Assembly: GCA_017882455.1 (NCBI GenBank)
Contig: JADGPL010000012.1
Location: 47,807 to 111,806, forward strand
Direction of reading: 5' to 3'
DNA: 64,000 nucleotides
Source of the DNA: Solirubrobacteraceae bacterium
GTDB taxonomy: Bacteria > Actinomycetota > Thermoleophilia > Solirubrobacterales > Solirubrobacteraceae
The notes under the pieces are model-generated. The model was not told the DNA's origin and ran no database searches. It was given only the letters and a program-made list of their open reading frames with translations. The position numbers and the translations under genes were made by a program. This document shows, piece after piece, positions 7,552 to 15,553 of this stretch (the stretch's first letter is position 1; each line of letters opens with the position of its first letter).

Positions 7552-9188
7552 GCGTGTGGCGGGGGTCGGTCGCGGGCGCCGGAGGCCGCGCGCTTGTGTC
7601 GGCGCTGGCTGTGGCTGTCGGCCTGCTGGCGGGGTGCGGCGGAGCGGGAGCGGGAGGGGGCGCCGGGGGTCGTGTCCAGACGCCCGGCGCCTCGGCGTCT
7701 GGGCAGGCGAAGGCGTACAGGTGGCTCGTCAGGACGGCGGGCTCGCCGCCGTCGATCGCGGCGGAGAACCGCATGCCGGGCACCCGCGCGTGGCGCCTGC
7801 CCGGCCCGCCGCAGCTGCTCGGCGGTGCGGCGCGGGGGGCGATCGCGGGGTATGTGTCCGAGCAGACGGTCGCTGCGGGGCAGCGTGAGAGCGTGTACGT
7901 GCGCGCTCCCGGCGCGCACACGGTGAGGCTGGAGGTCTATCGGATGGGCTGGTACGGGGGCACGGGCGGCAGGCTCGTGCTGCGCAGCGCAGCGCTGGCG
8001 GCGGTGGCCCAGCCTCCATGCAGCCATCGGGACGCGACGGGGCTGACGGAGTGCAACTGGCATCCCGCCCTCACCTTCCTCGTGCCCGAGGGCCTGCCGA
8101 GCGGGGTGTACATCGTCAAGATGCACGCCTCCACGGGCGCCGAGGGCGACTGCCTGTTCGTGCTCCGCCCGCTGCGGGCTCCGCCGCTGTTGGTGCAGAT
8201 ACCGACGGCCACCTACGAGGCCTACAACGCTTGGGGTGGCGACAGCCTGTATCCGGGCGGCACGCGACAGGTTGGCGTCACGGGGACGAGCCAGGGCGTG
8301 GAAGTCTCCTACGACCGTCCCTACGAAAGCCAGACTGGAGCCGGCCAGTTCTTCATCGGCGATGTGGCGGTCGTGCGCTTCCTCGAGCGGTACGGCTACC
8401 CGGTGGGCTACACGACCCAGGCTTCGATCGACGGTGATCCGGGGCAGGCGCAGGGACCGCGGGCGCTGATCGACGTGGGCCACTCCGAGTACTGGTCCGC
8501 CGGCGACCGTGGTGCCTTCGAGCGCGCCCTGTCCGGGGGGGTGAGCCTGATCTTCCTGAGCTCCGACACGATGGCCTGGCGCGTGCGCTTCGAGCCTGCC
8601 AGCAGTGCCTCCGGCCAGGCTGGGCAGAGCGGCCACAGGATCGTCGCCTACAAGCAGCTCGCGGCGCTGGACCCGTCCCGCGGCGAACGCACGGGCGTGT
8701 TCGCGGACGGCGGCGCAGCGCTCGTGGGCAGCGCCTACGACGGCTGCATAACCCCGCGGTTGGCCGGCAGCGGGCCGCCGACGTATCGCTATTACGAGTG
8801 GCGGGCGTCCGCGACCCTCGAGCCGAGATGGCTGTTTGCGCACACTGGCGTGACCGCCGGGACGAGCATCCCTGGGATCGTGGGCTACGAGCTGGACATG
8901 CGCACCCCCGCCACACCGCCGGGGACGCAGCTGGTGGGGTCGGGGACGGGCGCGACGTGCATGCCCGAGAACGAGCCGACGCCTGCGCACGGGACGATCG
9001 CCGAGACGACCCTCTACACAGCGCCCTCGGGAGCCCTGGTGTTCGCGACAGGCGCGCTTGGGTGGGAGTACGGGCTGGAGCCGGTCCCCCAGGCTTCTCC
9101 GGATGCGCCGCGCTCACCGGACGGGCGCGTGGTGGCCATGACCCGGAACCTGCTCGGGCGGGCGATGGCGGGCGGCTCGGCCCCCTAG
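7530..9188 (+). CDS. Exported N,N-dimethylformamidase-beta-like protein
   Basis: About 552 residues. A lipoprotein-like signal (ALVSALAVAVGLLAGC) is followed by a Gly/Ala-rich linker, then a domain like the large subunit of N,N-dimethylformamidase: YRMGWYGGTGG, VQIPTATYEAYNAWGGDS, RPYESQTGAGQFF, IDVGHSEYWS and FLSSDTMAWRVRFE. These are the beta-sandwich and Rossmann-like parts of the family. Start candidates are GTG 7530, TTG 7548 (overlapping the upstream TGA) and GTG 7554; the last gives the most compact signal peptide. Whether it is an amidase is unproven, since many actinobacterial homologues are uncharacterised surface proteins. Confidence 0.78.
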   Translation: MQRRCLLSVWRGSVAGAGGRALVSALAVAVGLLAGCGGAGAGGGAGGRVQTPGASASGQAKAYRWLVRTAGSPPSIAAENRMPGTRAWRLPGPPQLLGGAARGAIAGYVSEQTVAAGQRESVYVRAPGAHTVRLEVYRMGWYGGTGGRLVLRSAALAAVAQPPCSHRDATGLTECNWHPALTFLVPEGLPSGVYIVKMHASTGAEGDCLFVLRPLRAPPLLVQIPTATYEAYNAWGGDSLYPGGTRQVGVTGTSQGVEVSYDRPYESQTGAGQFFIGDVAVVRFLERYGYPVGYTTQASIDGDPGQAQGPRALIDVGHSEYWSAGDRGAFERALSGGVSLIFLSSDTMAWRVRFEPASSASGQAGQSGHRIVAYKQLAALDPSRGERTGVFADGGAALVGSAYDGCITPRLAGSGPPTYRYYEWRASATLEPRWLFAHTGVTAGTSIPGIVGYELDMRTPATPPGTQLVGSGTGATCMPENEPTPAHGTIAETTLYTAPSGALVFATGALGWEYGLEPVPQASPDAPRSPDGRVVAMTRNLLGRAMAGGSAP

Positions 9189-10474
9189 CGCGGGGCGAGC
9201 CCGTAGAGCCCGGTGTAGCCGGTGAGATAGATGTCCTTGCCGTCGCTGATCACAGGGTCGAAGGCTCCGGTGTCCTTTTCGAAGAGGACCCGGCCGGTCG
9301 AGATGCCCAGGCCGTAGGTGCGGTGCTGGCCGAGGTCGGCGAAGTAGACGGTCCGTCCCACGATGGTGGCCGAGCCGGAGATGCGCCCGTGGGCGTTGAA
9401 GCGCCAGCTGATGCTCCCAGAGCGGGCGTTGAGGGCGTAGAAGGTGCCGTCGTAGGAGCCCAGGTAGATCGTGGGGCCCAGTCCCGGGGCGTTGGTCACC
9501 GCGGGGGATGCGTATACGTAGGCTCCGGTCTGGACGGCCCAGTCGAGCTTGCCGCTCGAGGCGTCATAGGCGTAGATGCGTCCGTCGGTGTTGCCGAGGA
9601 ACACGCGCCCGTACATGACCGCTGCGGTCGAGTAGAAGGTGCCGCTGCCCAGCAGGGCGCCTTCGGAGCTGGAGGCCCACAGCCGTCGCCCGGTCTGCTC
9701 GGAGATGGCCTGCACGTGGCCGGAGTAGTCGCCGAAGTAGAGCACCCCGCCGGAGAGGCTCGGGCTGGCCTTGACGGCGCCGGCGGCGTGGTAGGTCCAC
9801 AGGACGCTCCCGGTGCGGGCGTCGAGGGCATAGACGATGCCGCTCTGAGAGCCGAAGAACAGCCGATTGCCATCCAGCAGCGGAGAGGACTCGCTGGGAC
9901 TGGAGAGATCGCGCGACCAGCGGATCGCTCCGGTCTTGGAGTTCAGCGCAACCACGCGACCCGGACTGCTCGGGTTGCCGCTGGAGAGCACGGTGGCATA
10001 GACGGTGCTGGCGCTGACCGCCGGGGTGGAGGCGGAGAGACGTCCGATCGGCGTATTCCAGAAGGTGTGACCGGTGCTGCGGTTGATCGCGCTGAGCACA
10101 GCGTCGTCGGCCAGCTGGAAGATGTGATCGCCGTAGATCACCGGCGGGAACTCGAGCAGGGAGTGGGTGTTGTGAACCCACAGCTGCCTGAAGGGGGGGT
10201 GGACGCTGGCGGCGGCCGGAAAGAAGCGCGTGTGGTTCTTGGTGTAGCCGTAGAGCGGCCAGGCGAAGCGATCGGGTTCTCCTTTGACGGGTTTGGGGAG
10301 CGTGGGCGTGGGCTCGGCCACGAAACGGGCGTGGGGGTGGTAGATGCTGCCGGTGCGATGACGCTCGTAGAGGTAGCCGCCGACGGCGGCTGCTGCGATC
10401 AGCAGGACGAGCACGCCCAGGGCGGCGCGCAGGCGCTTCGAGCGGGGGAGCATGCGCAGGGGAAAGCGGCTCAT
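9185..10474 (-). CDS. Membrane-anchored PQQ-type beta-propeller protein
   Basis: A 429-residue protein with one N-terminal membrane anchor (RLRAALGVLVLLIAAAAVGG) and an extracytoplasmic beta-propeller. Repeats of the PQQ/WD-like type are visible: VVALNSKTGAIRWSRDL, VYALDARTGSVLWTYHA, VQAISEQTGRRLWASS, IYAYDASSGKLDWAV and FYALNARSGSISWRF. This architecture resembles BamB or quinoprotein propellers without the dehydrogenase active site. ATG 10474 is chosen for its purine-rich GGGGTGG upstream. The stop overlaps the convergent preceding gene by 4 nt. A role as a scaffold or sensor at the cell surface is inference. Confidence 0.88.
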   Translation of the reverse strand: MSRFPLRMLPRSKRLRAALGVLVLLIAAAAVGGYLYERHRTGSIYHPHARFVAEPTPTLPKPVKGEPDRFAWPLYGYTKNHTRFFPAAASVHPPFRQLWVHNTHSLLEFPPVIYGDHIFQLADDAVLSAINRSTGHTFWNTPIGRLSASTPAVSASTVYATVLSSGNPSSPGRVVALNSKTGAIRWSRDLSSPSESSPLLDGNRLFFGSQSGIVYALDARTGSVLWTYHAAGAVKASPSLSGGVLYFGDYSGHVQAISEQTGRRLWASSSEGALLGSGTFYSTAAVMYGRVFLGNTDGRIYAYDASSGKLDWAVQTGAYVYASPAVTNAPGLGPTIYLGSYDGTFYALNARSGSISWRFNAHGRISGSATIVGRTVYFADLGQHRTYGLGISTGRVLFEKDTGAFDPVISDGKDIYLTGYTGLYGLAPR

Positions 10475-10493
10475 GGGCCACCCCAGGGGCCGC

Positions 10494-10847
10494 TCAGGCG
10501 GCGATCTTGCGTGCGGAGGCCCCGTCGGCTCCCGAGCCCTGCGCGTCGGGTCCAGATGCGACCGTGACGCCGGCTCGACCAAGGCCCTCGCTGTGCTCGA
10601 GAGCGCGGCGGCGCAAGGCAGCGGAGCGCGCGACGTGTCGCGAGCGAGCGGCGGGGCGGCGTGCGGTGTAGGCGATCAGCCGGGCGAGGCTGAGGGCGAG
10701 CAGCCACAGGCAGCCGACGGCGAGTGGGGGAAGCGTCAGGCCGGAGATGAGCGCGAGCACGTCGTGGCCGTTGTTCAGCGACCAGTTCCACAGCAGATAG
10801 TCGCCGACGGTGAGTCCGGAAACGAGGACCAGCGGTCTGTGGGACAC
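10494..10847 (-). CDS. Small two-helix membrane protein, unknown
   Basis: About 117 residues with two hydrophobic segments (LVLVSGLTVGDYLLWNW and ISGLTLPPLAVGCLWLLALS) and an Arg-rich cytoplasmic tail. GTG 10847 has an AGGG seven bases upstream; TTG 10853 is an alternative. It sits 19 bases upstream of the propeller gene on the same strand and is probably co-transcribed with it. No family is recognised. Confidence 0.6.
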   Translation of the reverse strand: MSHRPLVLVSGLTVGDYLLWNWSLNNGHDVLALISGLTLPPLAVGCLWLLALSLARLIAYTARRPAARSRHVARSAALRRRALEHSEGLGRAGVTVASGPDAQGSGADGASARKIAA

Positions 10848-10927
10848 GGGCAAACCCTAGACGCGGTCGGGGACGGACAGCCGTGGGGCCGCTCCGAGCA
10901 GGCGGTGGGAGCCTATGATCGCGGTCC

Positions 10928-11779
10928 ATGGGCCCAGCTGCAGAGCAGTCGGAGATCTTCGCGCCGGGGCTGCTGGACGGCCGCACGGCATTGGTCACCG
11001 GCGGGGGAACAGGCCTGGGCCGGGCCACGGCGCTGGAGCTCGCACGCTGCGGGGCGAGCGTGACCATCACCGGCCGCCGAGCTGATGTCCTCGAGCAGGC
11101 GGCTGCGGAGATCGGCCGGGCGGTGGGCGCCGAGGTGGCCACGACGGTGGGCGACATACGCGAGCGGGAGGGCGCCAGGAGCATGGTGGAGAGCGTGCTC
11201 GCGCGCCATGGGGGGCTGGATGTGCTTGTGAACAATGCGGGCGGCCAGTTCTTCAGCCCGGCCGAGCTGATCGCGGCCAAGGGATGGCGAGCGGTGTGGC
11301 GACTCAATGTAGAAGGCATGCTCAACATGGCCGAGGCGGCGTTCGATCTGGCGCTCGGCCCGGCGGGCGCAGGGACGATCGTCAACACGACGCTCTCGCC
11401 CCACCACGGCATGCCCGGAATGGCCCACTCGGGCGCGGCGAGGGCGGCCGTCGAGGCCCTCACGCGCGAGCTGGCCGAGCGCTGGGCCTCGACGGGCGTG
11501 GCGGTCGCGGCGGTGGCTCCGGGGACGTTCGACACCGAGGTGATGGTCAAGTACCCGGCCGCGGTGCGTGCGGGGATGTCGCGCTCGGTGCCCGTGCAGC
11601 GCCTGGGCAACGTCAGCGAGCATGCGTGGCTCGTCACGCTGCTGGCATCGCCGTTGGGCAGAGCCTTCAGCGGCTCGGTGGTGACACTGGACGGCGCCCG
11701 CGACAACTGGTTCGGCCCGTGGCCCCCGGCGGGGCTGGTGGACGACGCCGGCGAGGTTCCGGTGGAGGAGCGACGGTAG
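10928..11779 (+). CDS. SDR-family oxidoreductase, PECR-like with non-canonical active site
   Basis: A 283-residue Rossmann enzyme. TGGGTGLGRA (about residues 25-34) binds the NAD(P) phosphates and LVNNAGG is the structural NNAG motif. In place of the usual YxxxK catalytic pair the sequence reads HSGAARAAVEALTR, with no tyrosine in register. The HSGAARA signature is typical of the peroxisomal trans-2-enoyl-CoA reductase/citronellol-dehydrogenase-like branch, so an enoyl-CoA or aldehyde/alcohol reductase is plausible. It is the last protein gene before the tRNA pair. Confidence 0.85.
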   Translation: MGPAAEQSEIFAPGLLDGRTALVTGGGTGLGRATALELARCGASVTITGRRADVLEQAAAEIGRAVGAEVATTVGDIREREGARSMVESVLARHGGLDVLVNNAGGQFFSPAELIAAKGWRAVWRLNVEGMLNMAEAAFDLALGPAGAGTIVNTTLSPHHGMPGMAHSGAARAAVEALTRELAERWASTGVAVAAVAPGTFDTEVMVKYPAAVRAGMSRSVPVQRLGNVSEHAWLVTLLASPLGRAFSGSVVTLDGARDNWFGPWPPAGLVDDAGEVPVEERR

Positions 11780-11901
11780 CGGTGGCCGTGGCGCCTGGGC
11801 TTCGCCGGGCCGGGGGCTTCGCTGGGTGGGGGCGTCGCCCGCTCGGCTTCGAGGCCTCGCGCGTCGGGCGGGGCACGCGGGTAAGATGGGGTCTTGGGCG
11901 T

Positions 11902-11972
11902 GCGGGCGAAGTGTTGTGGCTGCACAGAAGCCTTCCAAGCTTCTAGGGCGGGTTCGATTCCCGTCGCCCGCT
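11902..11972 (+). tRNA. tRNA-Gly (UCC)
   Basis: Cloverleaf: acceptor GCGGGCG paired with CGCCCGC, D stem GTGT/GCAC, anticodon arm GAAGC-CTTCCAA-GCTTC giving anticodon UCC, T arm with loop TTCGATT, and discriminator T. No CCA is encoded. Length 71 nt is normal for tRNA-Gly. Confidence 0.9.
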
Positions 11973-11983
11973 TGTTTTTGCCA

Positions 11984-12057
11984 CGGGGAGTGGCGCAGTC
12001 TGGTAGCGCACCCGGCTGGGGGCCGGGCGGTCGCAGGTTCAAATCCTGTCTCCCCGA
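11984..12057 (+). tRNA. tRNA-Pro (GGG), integration site of the genomic island
   Basis: Acceptor CGGGGAG/CTCCCCG, D stem GCGC/GCGC, anticodon arm CCCGG-CTGGGGG-CCGGG with anticodon GGG, T arm loop TTCAAAT, discriminator A. The gene is complete, while its last 46 bp recur at 40747-40792, so the element integrated at the 3' end and restored the gene. Confidence 0.95.
12012..12057 (+). repeat. attL: 46-bp 3' end of tRNA-Pro
   Basis: Identical to 40747-40792 over 46 bp, from the anticodon stem to the discriminator base. Such tRNA 3'-end duplications are the usual attachment cores of tyrosine integrases. One end is in the intact gene, so this is the tRNA-proximal junction. Confidence 0.93.
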
Positions 12058-12121
12058 TACGAGGAAGTGCCTGCTAATCAGTAGGTTTTGATGTTCTAGA
12101 CGGACAAGCGGGCATCAGCCT

Positions 12122-12141
12122 GGGGAACAATTGGGGAACAA
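12122..12141 (+). repeat. Tandem GGGGAACAA motifs at the left island end (possible integrase arm sites)
   Basis: Two copies of GGGGAACAA separated by 2 bases (12122-12130, 12133-12141), 65 bp inside attL. The same 9-mer occurs at 40658-40666 just inside attR, with a degenerate GCGGAACAA copy beside it. Position and pairing suit arm-type recombinase or excisionase sites. Confidence 0.5.
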
Positions 12142-12177
12142 ATGTTGACGTGGTGGTGAGCTATCCCGGGCGCCCCG

Positions 12178-13131
12178 ATGACCTCCGCCGTTCCGGGGAG
12201 CAAGATGCGTCGTATGCAGGTCACTGGCTCAGATGCGTTCCGGCAGGCGTTGGCGCCGACGATCGGTGCGGTGCTTGACTTGGCGGATGCCGTCAGTGAG
12301 CGCGCGGGACAGTGCGGGCACCAGCCAAGCGCCAGCTCGCGGGCGATGGAGGAGATCGCCGCCGAAGCGACGTTCGCCGCCCGGTCGGGCGGCTGGAATG
12401 AGCCGATCAGGGACACGCACACCTTCGGCGGCATGACGCTCACAGCTGCGGCGGACTTCGCACGGAGCTTCGCCGTCTTGATCGACGCTGACTCCACGCC
12501 GGTCTACGGGCATCTTGTGGTCGCTCGCAGCGTGCTCGATGCGTGCGTCGTCGCGGCGTGGCTGAACGATCCGAAGGCTGACGTGACGGAGCGAGTCAAG
12601 CGCGGCCTGTGCGAGCAGCTATACAGCGCGATGGAGGTTGTCCGCTTGCGCCTTGAGGAGAACGCGCCCGAGCGGAACGCGGCCGAGCGCCGCGACTACT
12701 GGAAGGCGCGTGCGGCGAGCCTCGGCTGGACCGTCAAAGTGTCCAACAACAAGCCGGTCATCGACGGCACGAGCCGGCCGTCGGTCCCGTCGGGCATCGC
12801 CGAGCTTCTTGTCGGCGACGGCGAAGCCCGCATAGGTCGAACGCAGTGGAGCTATCTTTCGTCCGTCTCGCACGTCACTTGGTTTGGGCTCCTGCAGGCC
12901 ATCACGAGCCCCGCGCCCACGCCGGGGCTCGGTCCCGGCCTTGTCACGTACGGGACAACATCGTCGTCCGTGCGAGCGCAGGCGCTTTGCGTGCTCATCG
13001 CGCTTCGCAAGGCTGCCGATGCGCGGTTCGTCCTCATGGGGTGGGCCGACGACGACTGGCGTGCAACGTGCGAGCGAGCCCAAGCGCACGAGCTGGCGCT
13101 GATGCAGGCCTACCAGCAAGGCAACGCATGA
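12178..13131 (+). CDS. Hypothetical protein, first gene of the island
   Basis: A 317-residue, mostly helical soluble protein with no signal or membrane segment. I recognise no family. Notable are an N-terminal helical region, a central Arg-rich RLRLEENAPERNAAERRDYW segment and a C-terminal helix bundle with LCVLIALRKAADARFVLMGW. ATG 12178 is the first start; ATGs at 12205 and 12214 are close alternatives. It stands alone on the plus strand; the 257 bases after it hold a tandem TTGGATGCTGG repeat (about 13282-13303) and no gene. Confidence 0.6.
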   Translation: MTSAVPGSKMRRMQVTGSDAFRQALAPTIGAVLDLADAVSERAGQCGHQPSASSRAMEEIAAEATFAARSGGWNEPIRDTHTFGGMTLTAAADFARSFAVLIDADSTPVYGHLVVARSVLDACVVAAWLNDPKADVTERVKRGLCEQLYSAMEVVRLRLEENAPERNAAERRDYWKARAASLGWTVKVSNNKPVIDGTSRPSVPSGIAELLVGDGEARIGRTQWSYLSSVSHVTWFGLLQAITSPAPTPGLGPGLVTYGTTSSSVRAQALCVLIALRKAADARFVLMGWADDDWRATCERAQAHELALMQAYQQGNA

Positions 13132-13387
13132 TGCCTCCTGCGGTCATCTGCCGCCTCAACGTCGGGACCGCAGCCGAAGCTGACGCCTGGCGCGTGGGAC
13201 GGCCCTTGATTTGGGACCGCAAAGAGACCGCAAGAGCCCCGAAAACCGCATAGCTAAGCCGATCTGCACCGCTCGCCCCGATTGGATGCTGGTTGGATGC
13301 TGGGGAGGGCTGGGGACAGCTGGCAGCTCCGGACTCGGTGTTCACCGGATACGCGATTCGGCGCTCAGCGGTCTCGACCGCCGTCCG

Positions 13388-14310
13388 TCACTTGCCGAGC
13401 GAGGCAGGCACGATCACGCGCTTGCGCTTGAAGCGCTCCCGCCGCGGCACCCACATCAGAACGAACACGTCGTAGGAGTTCGAGAACAGTTCGACCCGCA
13501 GCTCGGTCGGCTCGTTGTTCACGTCCGGGTAGGTCATCGTCGGCCGCGGCGGCCCGGCAATGAGGCCGATGTCCTCGACGAAGCTGTACGGCTCCGCGTA
13601 CAGCACTGACGGCCACCCCGCCGGGCCGTCGTAGCGCTCGCTCCAGGCGTGCGAGCTGATCGCCTCGCGCCGCCGGTATCCGACAGGGTTGGTCCTGCAC
13701 GGTTTGGTCGCGAGCACGAGTCCCGCGATCGGCTGCCTGTGCGTCTCCACGTAGCGGCGGAACGAGGCGTGGATCGACGCGCCGAGCAACTCCGCGAGCT
13801 CGATGATCGCCGGGAAGCCGACCTCATAGTCGCCGGCCATGGTCTGAAAGCGCTCGCGTTTGAACATCAGCTCGGCCCCGCACTGGTTGGCCTCCTGCTC
13901 GAACGTCACGCGTGTGCGCCATGACAGCGTGTGCGCCATGACAGCGTGTGCTGATCATCGACGTAACCCGCGTCTCGCTGCCAGTCGAGGATGTCATGGC
14001 CGACCTCATGCAGCGTCTTGAAGCGGCGCTGGCCGTCGTGCTCGATGTGGGGGCTGATGTGGATCTCGCGCGTCTTGCGATCCAGCGCCGCGTGGACGCG
14101 CCCTTTCAGGCGCTCGATCTTCCTGGCGAGATACGCTGGCACCCCGGAGAGCGCCGACTCCGCCAGCCAGGACTCCTTGGCCTGCTGCAGCTCGGCGGCG
14201 GCGACGATGTCCTCGACCGGGGTGGGTAGCCGCTCGTGCGCGTCGGCCGCGCGCAGCAGCCTCTCTGCGCGGTGCGCGATCTCTGCCCCCGATTCGAGAT
14301 CCTCGAGCAT
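13388..14310 (-). pseudogene. ImmA/IrrE-family metallopeptidase gene broken by a 17-bp tandem duplication
   Basis: Reading leftward from ATG 14310, the first frame holds the zinc-peptidase signature FKTLHEVGHDI (HExxH) and runs into DDQHTLSWRTRCHGAHA-stop. The adjacent frame resumes with HTLSWRTRVTFEQEANQCGAELMF, the third-ligand region of the family (E.EAN.FA-like), and continues to 13388. The break is exactly at a 17-bp duplication (13912-13945); removing one copy joins the frames into one protein of about 300 residues. ImmA-type peptidases cleave partner XRE repressors, and such a regulator sits directly upstream at 14313-14681. As it stands the product lacks its C-terminal half. Confidence 0.85.
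13912..13945 (+). repeat. Perfect 17-bp tandem duplication inside the ImmA-like gene
   Basis: The unit GTGTGCGCCATGACAGC occurs twice back to back (13912-13928 and 13929-13945), followed by a partial third copy GTGTGC. Seventeen bases are not a multiple of three, so copy number decides whether the reading frame is open. Confidence 0.95.
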
Positions 14311-14312
14311 TC

Positions 14313-14681
14313 CTACCCGTCGCGTTTCGCCGCTTGGGCCCGCTTGAACGCCAGGAATTCGGCCAGGTCGGCCATCTCCTCGTCGGTGAGCTTCTCCGAG
14401 CTGAGGGCCTGCAGCAGCACGTTTCCGCGTTCCCGCGCGGGATCGGGCTGGTCCTCGCGCGGGACGATGTACCCCGCGAGCTTCATCAGATCGCGGTAGG
14501 AGATGTCGAGCACCTTCGCCAGGCGGTGCAGCCGATGCGGCGAGGGTGACTCGACCTCGCCGCGCTCGAGTTTCTGAAGCGCCGTGGGCGACATGTCCGC
14601 CGGCTTCGCCACCGCCGCCAGCGACAGCCCCTTCAGTTCCCTGACCTCCCGAAGTCTTTGCCCCAGCTCCTTTGCCGCCAC
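14313..14681 (-). CDS. XRE-family transcriptional regulator
   Basis: A 122-residue protein with an N-terminal Cro/C1-type helix-turn-helix (LGQRLREVRELKGLSLAAVA and MSPTALQKLERGEVESPSPH) and a C-terminal tail that may be the peptidase target. It immediately precedes the ImmA-like gene on the same strand (the peptidase ATG is 3 bases away), the usual regulator-peptidase order, and is divergent from the ubiquitin-like operon, so it probably represses that operon. The GTG start has an (AG)9 tract 8 bases upstream acting as the Shine-Dalgarno region. Confidence 0.88.
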   Translation of the reverse strand: MAAKELGQRLREVRELKGLSLAAVAKPADMSPTALQKLERGEVESPSPHRLHRLAKVLDISYRDLMKLAGYIVPREDQPDPARERGNVLLQALSSEKLTDEEMADLAEFLAFKRAQAAKRDG

Positions 14682-14688
14682 TCAAGGC

Positions 14689-14706
14689 CTCTCTCTCTCT
14701 CTCTCT
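14689..14706 (+). repeat. (CT)9 simple repeat forming the ribosome-binding region of the XRE gene
   Basis: Nine CT units, read as (AG)9 on the minus strand, run directly into AGGCCTTGAGTG at the start of the regulator gene. Changes in repeat number would alter Shine-Dalgarno strength or spacing and so could phase-vary translation. Confidence 0.8.
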
Positions 14707-14804
14707 GCATCCACTTTGGTTGACGCCCCAAACAATAGCGTGCGCCTGCTACAGTCTGGTTTCTGCCATCAATAAAAGTTTACAGTGATCGGAAAGGACC
14801 ACGA

Positions 14805-15116
14805 ATGAGCCCCGTACCCACAGTGACCGACGATGCAAGCGCCGAGCAGGCCGCACGCCGCAAGCAGACCGTCCACATCGCGTTCAATGGCATGAACGCG
14901 AGCTTCGAGTACGACCCCGAGCAGAACGCCGAGCACGTCCGCGTGCAGGCTCTCAACCACTACGACGTTCGCGGTCCCGAGCGCCATCAGGACTTCCTGT
15001 TCGGGCCCGACAACCAGGCCGAGATCAAAGATGACGCGACCATGGCCTCCCAGGTCGAGCCTGGGTCGCAGCTGTACCTGCGCCCTCGCACCGCGCCCGG
15101 CGGAGCGCTCCGGTGA
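14805..15116 (+). CDS. Ubiquitin-like protein with C-terminal Gly-Gly
   Basis: A 103-residue protein. After a ~20-residue tail, residues 20-95 read as one beta-grasp domain (TVHIAFNGMNASFEYDP as the first hairpin, a helix at AEHVRVQALNHY, and a last strand GSQLYLRPRT) ending in Gly99-Gly100 followed by ALR, as in ubiquitin-like precursors that need trimming. It is the first gene of a tight operon with a JAMM peptidase and an E1-like enzyme, which is what identifies it. A good GGAAAGG Shine-Dalgarno precedes ATG 14805. Its target is unknown. No E2-like gene is visible, so it could be a sulfur carrier or a conjugated modifier. Confidence 0.78.
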   Translation: MSPVPTVTDDASAEQAARRKQTVHIAFNGMNASFEYDPEQNAEHVRVQALNHYDVRGPERHQDFLFGPDNQAEIKDDATMASQVEPGSQLYLRPRTAPGGALR

Positions 15117-15553
15117 TGAGCCTTGAGCAGGAGGTGCTCGAGGATGCGTTCGGGCACCTCCGCCGCTGCGGTGCCGGGCGGGTCGAGTGCGTGGTGTACC
15201 TGACCGGCCCGGTGGCCGCTCCGGCTCTGATCGACGGCCTGCTGCAGCCTGTCCACACTGCGGGGCCCGGCGGGTACGACGTGCCGTCGGCGGCGATCGG
15301 CGAGGTGTGGCGCGAGTTGCTGGTCCGTGAGCGAAGCGTCCGCGTGCAGGTGCACACGCATCCCGGTCCGGCCTACCATTCGCCGACCGACGACTCGCAC
15401 GCGCTGATCCATTCCGTCGGGTTCCTCTCGCTGGTCATCCCGGACTTCGCGATGGGGGATGTCGGCTTCGATGGCGCGTACCTCGCCGAGCTCGACGATC
15501 GGGGCCGCTGGAGGCCGGTGCAGTTCGAGGGTCATCTGAAGCTGCTGCGATGA
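15116..15553 (+). CDS. JAMM/MPN (JAB-domain) metallopeptidase
   Basis: A 145-residue zinc isopeptidase-like protein. The JAMM motif is HTHPGPAYHSPTDD, with metal ligands His80, His82 and Asp92 and the Ser89 that supports the oxyanion hole; the N-terminal strand VECVVYLTG probably carries the catalytic Glu. Such enzymes trim ubiquitin-like precursors after Gly-Gly or remove the modifier. Start and stop overlap both neighbours by 1-4 nt (TGATG upstream, ATGA downstream), showing translational coupling within the operon. GTG 15113 is an alternative start. Confidence 0.87.
   Translation: MSLEQEVLEDAFGHLRRCGAGRVECVVYLTGPVAAPALIDGLLQPVHTAGPGGYDVPSAAIGEVWRELLVRERSVRVQVHTHPGPAYHSPTDDSHALIHSVGFLSLVIPDFAMGDVGFDGAYLAELDDRGRWRPVQFEGHLKLLR

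Noticed and set aside
13281..13303. Tandem TTGGATGCTGG repeat as a regulatory or CRISPR-like array
   Set aside because: Only two copies and no spacers; no cas genes anywhere in the window.
14719..14760. Promoter with TTGACG and TACAGT boxes before the Ubl operon
   Set aside because: Spacing of about 23 bases is too long for a standard -35/-10 pair.
14805..15116. Ubl operon as a known BilABCD-type system
   Set aside because: No E2-like gene is adjacent and the gene content is only three genes; it may be related, but it is not the described four-gene set.
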